Shown: one piece after another, positions 1 through 5,386 of the stretch
How the letters are laid out: every line of letters begins with the position of its first letter
Position numbering within the stretch: the stretch's first letter is position 1
Source: Thermoplasmata archaeon
GTDB taxonomy: Archaea > Thermoplasmatota > Thermoplasmata > SG8-5
Assembly (NCBI GenBank): GCA_030655715.1
Contig: JAUSPR010000124.1
Coordinates: 1-6,988 of the forward strand
Direction: 5' to 3'
Length of the DNA stretch: 6,988 nt
The notes under the pieces: generated by a model
Database searches by the model: none
What the model saw: only the letters and a program-made list of their open reading frames with translations
What the model was told of the DNA's origin: nothing
Position numbers and translations under genes: made by a program

Positions 1-190
1 AACCGCCAACCAACAGCGTTACCAGCATCAGGCCCATGGCTATAGCCATCAGAATATACAGCTGGTTTCTTTTCTTCCTGAGATAACCCTGATGCTGGGT
101 CTTGCACTCATCGTTGCAATAATCGTCCTTCAGTTTTATGGCTTTCTCGCAGCTCCTGCAATGTTTATGTTGTAACAATTTATCTGACAT
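1..190 (-). CDS. DUF2116-like zinc-ribbon membrane protein (3' end outside window)
   Basis: The first 63 residues are visible; the gene runs off the left edge without a stop. Residues 8-33 form a small treble-clef or zinc-ribbon motif, with C11-x2-C14 and C25-x3-C29. A basic stretch (RKKR, 38-41) follows, then one hydrophobic helix (about 44-62). This order, Cys-rich knuckle, basic hinge and single C-terminal membrane helix, matches the small archaeal DUF2116 family, whose function is unknown. The basic hinge before the helix suggests that the zinc end faces the cytoplasm. The ATG at 190-188 has a GGAGG six bases upstream and lies two bases after the stop of the preceding YdjG-like gene, so the two are probably co-transcribed and translationally coupled. 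The family call rests on motif layout recognised by eye; a different short Zn-ribbon membrane family is possible. Confidence 0.75.
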   Translation of the reverse strand, partial: MSDKLLQHKHCRSCEKAIKLKDDYCNDECKTQHQGYLRKKRNQLYILMAIAMGLMLVTLLVGG

Positions 191-192
191 GT

Positions 193-966
193 TCAGCCTC
201 CGAATAATCCGAATAGACCTTTCTTTTCTTCCTGTGGTATCTCTGCCACGATATCCTCGCCGGTTGCGCCATCCAGTATCAGGTTGTAAACCTTTCCCCG
301 ATACTCGTAGGTCACGAACCAGGCCGAAACATGGAGAAATTCCGTGTCCTTGATTTCAATGAAAGTGTCCAACCGGGACATCTCATCCAGCTCTTTTTCC
401 AGCAGGAATTTTTGATGTCTCTCGATTTCCTGCTTGGCGATATTGACGGCCTCCTCATCCCCAAGCTCTGAATTGAGAAACTTGGCTCCCGGGACCAGTG
501 CGGAAATTTCAAATTCTGTTTTCGCGGCCAACGGAACTTCGTATTCCCTGGTCGGGAATGCTGACGCCCTTCGGCCCAGCACTTTCCAGTAATATTCTTT
601 CTCCAGAACACCCTTCTTTTCCACGGGCTGGCCGGTCCTGGTGAGCACGCCTTCATAACTGGATTTGGCGATTGCATGGACAATGAAAATCGGCAGAATC
701 TGAAGCTCCTTGCTCATGACCTTGTACTTCCTGGTAAGATCGCTTGGCTTCAGGAACCCACGGCCCATCCATCCCTTGATGATGGCGTCGATTGAATCCG
801 GTCCGATCTTCGGCGGAATAATGCTGTGCCTGAGGAAATATTTCGAACCCACTGCTAAATTAATGTCTGAACCGCAATACCCGCATGTGACTATAGCGTC
901 GCCTGCCTGGACCTTTAATGGACCCCCGCAATCAGGGCAATTTAATTTTTGCATTATTTCAGGCAT
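193..966 (-). CDS. YdjG-like zinc-ribbon protein, TFIIB-type Cys motif with C-terminal DGxTG region
   Basis: A 257-aa soluble protein. An N-terminal zinc ribbon has C10-x2-C13 and C28-x2-C31. The body includes LPIFIVHAIAKSSYEG (about 112-127), a conserved type of segment in zinc-ribbon proteins often mislabelled as primosomal or TFIIB-like. Near the C-terminus are YEYRGKVYNLILDGATG and EIPQEE, a PepSY-like strand pair, then a hydrophobic LFGLFGG tail that might touch membrane. No membrane helix is seen. Relatives of this layout sit with SPFH proteins in bacteria (YdjG with YdjI in Bacillus), which fits the SPFH operon 2 kb away. The reading frame is open upstream to an ATG at 1059, but I chose the ATG at 966. 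It places the Cys motif at the N-terminus, has GGAG five bases upstream, and lies about 40 bases below a TTTATA box, whereas the longer form would start inside the htpX gene. DNA binding by the ribbon is possible but I see no support for it. Confidence 0.75.
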   Translation of the reverse strand: MPEIMQKLNCPDCGGPLKVQAGDAIVTCGYCGSDINLAVGSKYFLRHSIIPPKIGPDSIDAIIKGWMGRGFLKPSDLTRKYKVMSKELQILPIFIVHAIAKSSYEGVLTRTGQPVEKKGVLEKEYYWKVLGRRASAFPTREYEVPLAAKTEFEISALVPGAKFLNSELGDEEAVNIAKQEIERHQKFLLEKELDEMSRLDTFIEIKDTEFLHVSAWFVTYEYRGKVYNLILDGATGEDIVAEIPQEEKKGLFGLFGG

Positions 967-971
967 ATTGA

Positions 972-975
972 CTCC
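972..975 (-). promoter_or_regulatory. Ribosome binding site GGAG that fixes the start at 966
   Basis: GGAG on the minus strand lies five bases before the ATG at 966-964. It supports this start over the in-frame ATG at 1059, which would overlap the divergent htpX gene and remove its own promoter. Confidence 0.6.
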
Positions 976-987
976 ATTACCGATAAG

Positions 988-994
988 AATATAT
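988..994 (+). promoter_or_regulatory. TATA-like box for htpX (leaderless transcript)
   Basis: AATATAT, centred about 28 bases before the ATG at 1019. No ribosome site precedes that ATG, so the mRNA is probably leaderless or nearly so. It interleaves with the opposing promoter at 1005-1010. Confidence 0.45.
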
Positions 995-1004
995 GAGTAA
1001 TGGG

Positions 1005-1010
1005 TATAAA
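1005..1010 (-). promoter_or_regulatory. TATA box of the YdjG-like/DUF2116 operon
   Basis: TTTATA on the minus strand. A start of transcription about 25 bases on would fall near 982, leaving a leader of about 15 bases that just holds the GGAG site. The box lies nine bases from the htpX ATG on the opposite strand, so initiation complexes for the two directions would compete for the same DNA. Confidence 0.55.
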
Positions 1011-1018
1011 CCTTTTTC

Positions 1019-2053
1019 ATGGCCTCATTGGGCGCGCTGAAAAGGAGCATGGCTCTCACATTGATACTGATATTCGGACTGTTGTTTGCCCTACTTGTGG
1101 TAATCAGTACATTGGTCCAGTGGTATATGCAGGATACGTTTTTCCCGTTCTGGATTCAGATTGTCTTCATAGTGATGATTACAATCCTTTTTGTCCTCAT
1201 CCAGTGGGCAATATCGCCTGGCATCATACGCTGGTCCTCGAAGCTCAGGTATCTGAAACCCGGAGAAAATCCGTTCTTCGAGAACACTGTCAAGGAACTC
1301 TGCCAGAAATCCGGAGTCCCCATGCCCAGACTTGCTGTTTGCCCTGACAAGAGCCCCAATGCATTCGTGTTTGGCCGTTCAAGGTCTTCGGCAACTCTCG
1401 CAGTTCACATGGGGTTGCTGGAACAACTGAACAAAGATGAAATTAAAGGAGTGCTGGCTCACGAGATTGGTCATCTCAAGCACAATGATATGGCCGTGAT
1501 GACAATAGTCAGCGTTGTGCCATTGCTTGCCTACATGCTGGCCAGGAGCGTTCTCTGGAGCGGGGGTCGGCGGGACAAAGGTGGCGGTGCCCTCATTGCT
1601 GCGGCCGTAATAGGGTTGATTGTGTATGTTGTTTCGCAGCTCATGATTCTCAGGCTATCCAGGCAAAGAGAATTTTATGCGGATACGTTCTCCGCAGTAA
1701 CCACGAATGACCCGCACAGCCTCAGCTCCGCTCTGGCCAAGATTACTTACGGCCTGAGTATGACCAAGGAGAAGCCTGGTGCGGCACGCTCATTCTACAT
1801 CGGTGACCCACTCTCTGCCAAAAGGGAGATAAGTTCCATAATGCAGAACAAGCGAAAATATGACCTGGACGGCGATGGCGTCCTGGATGAAAGAGAGCTG
1901 AGATTGGCAATGGAAGAGGACGCAAAACGCCATCGAAGCACCCAGATATTCTCCACACATCCATCCACGTTCAAACGCATCCAGCTTCTGAAGGAGATAG
2001 AGGGCGATCTGAAGCACGGCGGCATGGGGAAAGAGATTTACAAACGGATTTGA
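1019..2053 (+). CDS. htpX: HtpX-like M48 membrane zinc metalloprotease with an EF-hand loop
   Basis: A 344-aa integral membrane protease that in this family degrades damaged or unassembled membrane proteins. Two N-terminal helices (about 11-34 and 43-66) precede the catalytic part. The zinc motif HEIGH is at 148-152 (ligands H148 and H152, catalytic E149), two more helices lie at about 159-180 and 189-211, and the third ligand is probably E218 in REFYAD. The family C-terminal signature STHPS is at 312-316. Between the catalytic part and STHPS, residues 282-293 (DLDGDGVLDERE) fit the canonical EF-hand calcium loop at every key position (D1, D3, D5, G6, hydrophobic 8, E12), which is not usual for HtpX. 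I chose the ATG at 1019, the first after an in-frame stop. The ATG at 1049 would cut into the family's usual N-terminus, and its AAGGAG is only one base away. The gene diverges from the YdjG-like gene and is followed by the GNAT gene. Confidence 0.93.
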   Translation: MASLGALKRSMALTLILIFGLLFALLVVISTLVQWYMQDTFFPFWIQIVFIVMITILFVLIQWAISPGIIRWSSKLRYLKPGENPFFENTVKELCQKSGVPMPRLAVCPDKSPNAFVFGRSRSSATLAVHMGLLEQLNKDEIKGVLAHEIGHLKHNDMAVMTIVSVVPLLAYMLARSVLWSGGRRDKGGGALIAAAVIGLIVYVVSQLMILRLSRQREFYADTFSAVTTNDPHSLSSALAKITYGLSMTKEKPGAARSFYIGDPLSAKREISSIMQNKRKYDLDGDGVLDERELRLAMEEDAKRHRSTQIFSTHPSTFKRIQLLKEIEGDLKHGGMGKEIYKRI

Positions 2054-2071
2054 GGAAACACAGCAAGCAAG

Positions 2072-2082
2072 ATATTTTATTT
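2072..2082 (+). promoter_or_regulatory. TATA-like box for the GNAT gene
   Basis: ATATTTTATTT, centred about 27 bases before the ATG at 2104, in the short gap after htpX. No Shine-Dalgarno site precedes that ATG. This is the expected spacing for a leaderless archaeal transcript, so the GNAT gene may be expressed separately from htpX. Confidence 0.45.
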
Positions 2083-2103
2083 CAAGATGGCATCCCCCAT
2101 TCC

Positions 2104-3063
2104 ATGAACGTCGAGTACCGCCATCCGACCGAAGATGACGTGGAGGCCATGACCGAGATTATGAACAGCAGTGCGAAAGACCTGAAGCACAGCGTGGATA
2201 ATTCCGTGGAACTGGTGAGGGTATGGACCTTCGGAGAGAAGGATTACGACGCGGATGGGTATTTGATTGGATTTGCGGACTCGAAACCTGTTGCTTATGG
2301 TGGTTCCACAATATCCAAATCAAGACTTGATAATGGCCACAACGATGCAAGCGTGAGTTTGGCCGTCGTTCCAGAATGGAGGTACAAGGGCATTGAAGGC
2401 CATATGTTCAATGCAACCTTAAATTTTCTAAGATCAAGAGGCATTGGCTCAGCAAAATTATTTACACCCGAGGCATCTGGCTGGAGAAATAACATAGCCC
2501 TGGAAATCGGAATGAAGGACGTCAGACATGGTTACTTGATGGCCTGTAAAAACCAGGAGCATCCACTGAACTTACCAACTCCGGAGGGTTTTCAATTCCA
2601 TCACATAATGCTGGATGAGTCCTCGGACTCTGAGATATCGGATTTTGTGGACGTATTCAACGATTCATTTGCGAATCACTATAATTTTTCGCCATCACCA
2701 GTAGAACGTTTCATCAAGGTTCGCGACGAGGAAGCGAAGACAGGAGAATGCAAACTGCGATTAACCTTAGCCAAAAAAGGAGACGGAATAGTCGGCGTCT
2801 GTTTTTACGAAATCAACCACCAGTACAATAAACAGAATAATAGTAAAGCTGGCTGGGCCAACATTCTCGGCGTGAGAAAGCCCTTCAGAAGTTTAGGCCT
2901 GGGCCGGGTGCTTCTCGCGGATGCCATGGACTGGTTCCATGAGCAGGGCATGGACACAATGTATCTTGGTGTGGACGCGGAGAACCGTAATGCCCTCAAG
3001 CTCTATTTATCACTGGGCTACGTGGTGGAGCAGGAAGGCATTCATTACGAGCTGGCTCTTTAA
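2104..3063 (+). CDS. Tandem GNAT-family N-acetyltransferase
   Basis: A 319-aa protein with two GNAT folds. GNAT enzymes move an acetyl group from acetyl-CoA to an amine; the substrate here cannot be read from sequence. The C-terminal domain (about 165-319) is well conserved: strand ILGVRKPFRSLGLGRVLL (about 254-271) contains the acetyl-CoA loop RSLGLG (262-267), and GVDAENRNALKLYLSLGY (289-306) is a typical motif B ending. The N-terminal domain (about 1-160) keeps the strand SLAVVPEW, but its loop reads RYKGIEG (93-99), so it may be degenerate. The paired layout recalls mycothiol synthase MshD, but a domain layout alone does not prove that activity. Start: the frame opens with a TTG at 2050 that overlaps the htpX stop; I prefer the ATG at 2104, since NVEYRHPTEDD is a usual GNAT beginning and a TATA box is correctly placed. 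The stop overlaps that of the convergent SPFH gene. Confidence 0.85.
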   Translation: MNVEYRHPTEDDVEAMTEIMNSSAKDLKHSVDNSVELVRVWTFGEKDYDADGYLIGFADSKPVAYGGSTISKSRLDNGHNDASVSLAVVPEWRYKGIEGHMFNATLNFLRSRGIGSAKLFTPEASGWRNNIALEIGMKDVRHGYLMACKNQEHPLNLPTPEGFQFHHIMLDESSDSEISDFVDVFNDSFANHYNFSPSPVERFIKVRDEEAKTGECKLRLTLAKKGDGIVGVCFYEINHQYNKQNNSKAGWANILGVRKPFRSLGLGRVLLADAMDWFHEQGMDTMYLGVDAENRNALKLYLSLGYVVEQEGIHYELAL

Positions 3064-4211
3064 CTGGAAATCTTCTCCCCGCACTCCTTGCAGAACTTTG
3101 CTCCAGCAGCAATATCGACTCCGCATTTCGGGCATTTGACCTTGGTGGGCGCACCACATTCTTTGCAGAATTTTGCGTCCTCCGGAATCGAGGCATTGCA
3201 CTTTGCGCATTTTGCAGTTCCGGGTTTGGCCATTGGCTTGCCGCATTCCTTGCAGAACTTCGCGTCTTCCGCGACCAGTGCACCGCATTCCTGGCACTTG
3301 ACCTTTACCTGTGTCTGAACTTCAGTACCTTGCTGCATTCCCTGGCCCATTGCCCCGCCCATTCCAAGACCAATTCCCGCGCCCGCCCCGAGGCCGGCCA
3401 GCGCACCTGCGCCTCCGCCGCCGCCCTGTGCTGCACCTTCACCCACGCCCTCAATTGCCTTACCGGTCTGGTACTGGGTGTAATTGACTCCGAGTGCACC
3501 CATTGCGCCCCTCTTGTCAATAGCGTCCTGCACTTCCTTTGGCGGGGTAATGGTTATGCCTGCGAGATTTGTAATGTCCAGGCCATATCTCTTGGCCTCG
3601 GCGTCGATTTTGGTGAGAATTAGTTGCTCTATCTCATTAATATAAGCTGGCATGTCCACCAGTGCCATGTTCTTGTCTCTCTTCAGCTCGCCAAGTACGT
3701 CGTTCACAGTCTGGATTAGCTCGCTTCTAAGCCATTCAATGACCTCCTCGCTGCCTGACCAGCCCCTTGTTCCGACGAACTGGGTAATGAACATCAACGG
3801 GTCCACGACTTTGTAGGCGAACTGCCCGAACACCCTCAGCCTTACCAGGCCGAAATCCGCGTCCCTGAACGTGAGCGGTTCCGGAGTGCCAAATTTACCT
3901 CTCATCTCGCGCTTTTGAATGTAATAGACCTCTCCAAGTTGCTTGATTCCGGTTATTGCCGGAAGTATGGTCCTCAGTATCGGAACGTTCTGGGTCGTGA
4001 GAGCGTATCTGCCAGCCTGGTCGAAAACATGCATGGCCTTGCCGTCTCTCATGAAAACGGCGTATTCATCCTCATTGACCACGATATTATCGTTGTAATA
4101 AACGTTCGTCGGAAGCCTGTACATGATGTTCTCGCCCTTGAATTCATTGGGCCAGCTATACGTGTTCCGCGCTATGTCGCCTTTCGTGCTTTTTCCTCTG
4201 CCAAATGCCAT
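3060..4211 (-). CDS. SPFH (Band 7) protein with Gly-rich linker and three C-terminal zinc ribbons (YdjI/COG4260 type)
   Basis: A 383-aa protein. Residues about 20-235 are an SPFH/Band 7 domain of the YdjI type (once called virion-core-like), with markers such as IVVNEDEYAVFMRDGK (43-58), GRYALTTQNVPIL (67-79) and LGLVNLRV-like FGLVRLRVFGQFAY (120-133). SPFH proteins form membrane-attached oligomers that scaffold proteases or sense membrane state; there is no membrane helix here, so attachment would be peripheral. A Gly/Ala/Met-rich linker (about 256-295) leads to three zinc ribbons with Cys pairs at 306/309-320/323, 335/338-349/352 and 360/363-374/377. Each contains AKFCKECG, showing internal duplication. 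It is the last gene of the operon with the helical and four-helix proteins. The preceding stop TGA lies within the AGGTGAT ribosome site, implying translational coupling. Its stop shares TTAA with the GNAT stop. Confidence 0.92.
   Translation of the reverse strand: MAFGRGKSTKGDIARNTYSWPNEFKGENIMYRLPTNVYYNDNIVVNEDEYAVFMRDGKAMHVFDQAGRYALTTQNVPILRTILPAITGIKQLGEVYYIQKREMRGKFGTPEPLTFRDADFGLVRLRVFGQFAYKVVDPLMFITQFVGTRGWSGSEEVIEWLRSELIQTVNDVLGELKRDKNMALVDMPAYINEIEQLILTKIDAEAKRYGLDITNLAGITITPPKEVQDAIDKRGAMGALGVNYTQYQTGKAIEGVGEGAAQGGGGGAGALAGLGAGAGIGLGMGGAMGQGMQQGTEVQTQVKVKCQECGALVAEDAKFCKECGKPMAKPGTAKCAKCNASIPEDAKFCKECGAPTKVKCPKCGVDIAAGAKFCKECGEKISS
3072..3296 (-). repeat. Triplicated zinc-ribbon coding repeat
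   Basis: Three copies of a unit of 25-29 codons encode CxxCG...DAKFCKECG. The last part is similar at DNA level in all three, with GCAAAG(T/A)TCTGCAAGGA-type sequence on the minus strand; the third copy reads AGAKFCKECG. The middle copy lacks Gly after its first Cys pair (CAKCN). This suggests tandem duplication within the gene, with possible slippage between copies. Confidence 0.7.
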
Positions 4212-4214
4212 AAT

Positions 4215-4221
4215 ATCACCT
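4215..4221 (-). promoter_or_regulatory. Ribosome site AGGTGAT overlapping the upstream stop codon
   Basis: AGGTGAT matches the conserved 3' end of archaeal 16S rRNA (AUCACCUCC) and precedes the SPFH ATG at 4211. The TGA inside it (4218-4216) ends the helical-protein gene, so ribosomes finishing one gene sit on the start of the next. Confidence 0.6.
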
Positions 4222-4752
4222 TGTTATTGTCAGACCAGCTATAGATTCTCTTCTCTGGTCAAATATTATTTCGTAATTCTCAATCGTTCTCAGGGCCCCG
4301 GTAATCGCCTTGGCCATTTCCGGTTCAGGAAGTGCGGACGCTCCGTCCCTCAGTTCAAACGCCGTTCTCTGCAATTCCTCAATTATATTAAGCAATCCCA
4401 TGTCCCAATCATACATCTGGTTGAGCTGCGGTTCCTGTATCCTGTAATCCGGTGAAATGCCAGTGTATCCTTGTTCGGCATGTTTCAACCGCTCGATGCT
4501 GGCATTGACGCGCGTAACCAACTCGCCCATGTCCTCCATCAGGTCGATGGCATTCCTCTTTGCCATTGCTTTTTTCGCACCTTCGAACGATGTTGCGGCA
4601 ATCTGAAATCGATTGGCCAGCTCCTCCCTCAGCAGCCTGTCAGCAATTCTGAGGTCTTCCTTAATCCTGTACCCCCTGTAACCCGGGATTATCAGCTGGA
4701 TGTGCTTTATGATGCCCCGGTCAGCCTTCACCTTGTCTCTCAAGTCAGTCAT
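4216..4752 (-). CDS. Helical protein with PGYRGY motif, SPFH-operon partner
   Basis: A 178-aa soluble, mostly alpha-helical protein without signal or membrane segment. I do not know a named function. Two conserved-looking blocks stand out: IIPGYRGYRIKEDLRIADRL (21-40) and a central GYTGISPDYRIQ...LNQMYDWD (95-117). Long charged helices surround them (about 34-93, 115-136 and 146-168). I recall proteins with a PGYxGYxxKExxRxxD block beside SPFH zinc-ribbon genes, so it may be a recurrent partner; this is from memory, not a search. Start: a TTG at 4758 overlaps the upstream stop, but AGGAGG lies seven bases before the ATG at 4752 and only one base before the TTG, so I chose the ATG. It follows the membrane-protein stop by two bases and ends inside the SPFH ribosome site. 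A PspA-like role as a membrane-binding helical protein is possible, but no PspA signature is seen. Confidence 0.8.
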   Translation of the reverse strand: MTDLRDKVKADRGIIKHIQLIIPGYRGYRIKEDLRIADRLLREELANRFQIAATSFEGAKKAMAKRNAIDLMEDMGELVTRVNASIERLKHAEQGYTGISPDYRIQEPQLNQMYDWDMGLLNIIEELQRTAFELRDGASALPEPEMAKAITGALRTIENYEIIFDQRRESIAGLTITR

Positions 4753-4754
4753 AT

Positions 4755-5108
4755 TCAAGCCTCCTGCCTGATTTTCCTGTACAGCAGCACCAATCCTATG
4801 ATGCCTATAAGAATTATTCCCACTGCCGCGCCAATGAGCCCGCCAATCGCATTGCTGGTTAGGGCCAGCATTATGAGCGTGAAAACCGAAAGCAGAAGCC
4901 CGGTACCGAGCAGGAAGTTCGCACTTCCCATGGTGCTGGCAGCACCGCTCGCGCTAATTATAATCAGAAGTACGCCCGCGCTCAGAAGCCAGAGCAGGAA
5001 AGCGTCCCCGAAACCGATAACCTTCATTGCCCAGAGCAGCATCCACACGCCCAGCATTATGAAAAGGGTGATGTACCCCAGATAATATGCCATGTCAGAT
5101 TTGTTCAT
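4755..5108 (-). CDS. Small four-helix membrane protein, first gene of the SPFH operon
   Basis: A 117-aa integral membrane protein of unknown function. Hydrophobic helices lie at about 8-27, 34-53, 65-83 and 88-110, and the protein ends in a basic YRKIRQEA tail that should be cytoplasmic. Small residues are frequent in the second half (GSANFLLGTG, 61-70; SNAIGGLIGAAVG, 85-97), suggesting close helix packing or oligomerisation. It has no catalytic motif, so a structural or anchoring role is more likely than transport, though that is inference. As the first gene of the operon it could anchor the peripheral SPFH protein to the membrane. The ATG at 5108 has AGGAGG six bases upstream and a TATA box about 40 bases upstream. 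A second ATG five codons later would leave the ribosome site too far away. Confidence 0.82.
   Translation of the reverse strand: MNKSDMAYYLGYITLFIMLGVWMLLWAMKVIGFGDAFLLWLLSAGVLLIIISASGAASTMGSANFLLGTGLLLSVFTLIMLALTSNAIGGLIGAAVGIILIGIIGLVLLYRKIRQEA
4760..4765 (-). promoter_or_regulatory. Ribosome site AGGAGG deciding the ATG at 4752
   Basis: A full AGGAGG seven bases before the ATG at 4752-4750, inside the last codons of the upstream membrane-protein gene. The TTG at 4758 is only one base away and is too close to be used. Confidence 0.7.
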
Positions 5109-5144
5109 TTTCTTCCTCCTTTTTTTAAGAACATGTTAATTCAT

Positions 5145-5153
5145 CTATATTAA
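5145..5153 (-). promoter_or_regulatory. TATA box of the SPFH operon, possibly bidirectional
   Basis: TTAATATAG on the minus strand, about 25 bases before an inferred transcription start near 5123. The 15-base leader would hold AGGAGG at 5120-5115. Read on the plus strand the same bases give CTATATTAA, about 22-25 bases before the first stem of the candidate RNA at 5171, so one AT-rich core may serve both directions. Confidence 0.5.
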
Positions 5154-5170
5154 GGTTAGGCGGGAATACC

Positions 5171-5351
5171 CGAGGGCAACCAGCCTTTACGAGAATATGC
5201 AATGGTCGGCCGGATGCCCTCGTTCAGTCAGTTGATTGCCTGAATTATCGAAGCCAGTCGGCTTCGATGTACTGTGCTGGCAAATTGACGGCAATCAACG
5301 GAGGAAACTGACAACGACAATGCGAGAATGACGTGTGTCCGCGGGATTTTT
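5171..5351 (+). ncRNA. Candidate structured noncoding RNA, family not recognised
   Basis: No protein frame of note lies here, but perfect stems are dense. Hairpin 1: CGAGGGCA (5171-5178) with TGCCCTCG (5215-5222), extended by ACCA/TGGT (5179-5182/5203-5206). Long stem: GTTGATTGCC (5231-5240) with GGCAATCAAC (5290-5299), 10 of 10 bases. Nested inside it: ATCGAAGCC (5247-5255) with GGCTTCGAT (5260-5268), 9 of 9 bases around AGTC. An outer extension pairs CAGT (5225-5228) with ACTG (5307-5310) and CGTT (5221-5224) with AACG (5313-5316). CCAGC (5180-5184) could also pair with GCTGG (5276-5280). Stems are the same on either strand. I favour plus because of a TATA-like box at 5145-5153 and a T5 run at 5347-5351. 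It does not match what I know of archaeal RNase P RNA, SRP RNA, 5S rRNA, or C/D or H/ACA guides. Strand and ends are uncertain. Confidence 0.45.
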
Positions 5352-5374
5352 GGTTATAGACTGCGCGCGAACAT

Positions 5375-5380
5375 AAAAAA
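5375..5380 (-). terminator. T6 tract after the tRNA
   Basis: Six T residues on the minus strand, about seven bases after the tRNA 3' end, fit the simple oligo-T termination of archaeal RNA polymerase. There is no hairpin apart from the tRNA itself. Confidence 0.5.
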
Positions 5381-5386
5381 TGAGAA

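Noticed and set aside
967..1059. Longer start for the YdjG-like protein at ATG 1059
   Set aside because: The extra 31 residues lie within htpX and across both promoters, and the ATG at 966 has a ribosome site and the family N-terminus.
2050..2103. TTG start at 2050 for the GNAT protein
   Set aside because: It overlaps the htpX stop, has no ribosome site and adds 18 residues unlike a GNAT beginning.
4471..5085. 204-codon plus-strand frame opposite the SPFH operon
   Set aside because: It is a shadow of the membrane- and helical-protein genes, with no family features or ribosome site.
5300..5312. GGAGGAAACTGAC as an RNase P RNA core motif
   Set aside because: It resembles GAGGAAAGTCC only in part. 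The matching ACAGAA element is absent and the region is too short for an archaeal RNase P RNA.
5171..5351. CRISPR array or box C/D guide RNA
   Set aside because: There are no regularly spaced direct repeats, and no paired C (RTGATGA) and D (CTGA) boxes at proper spacing.
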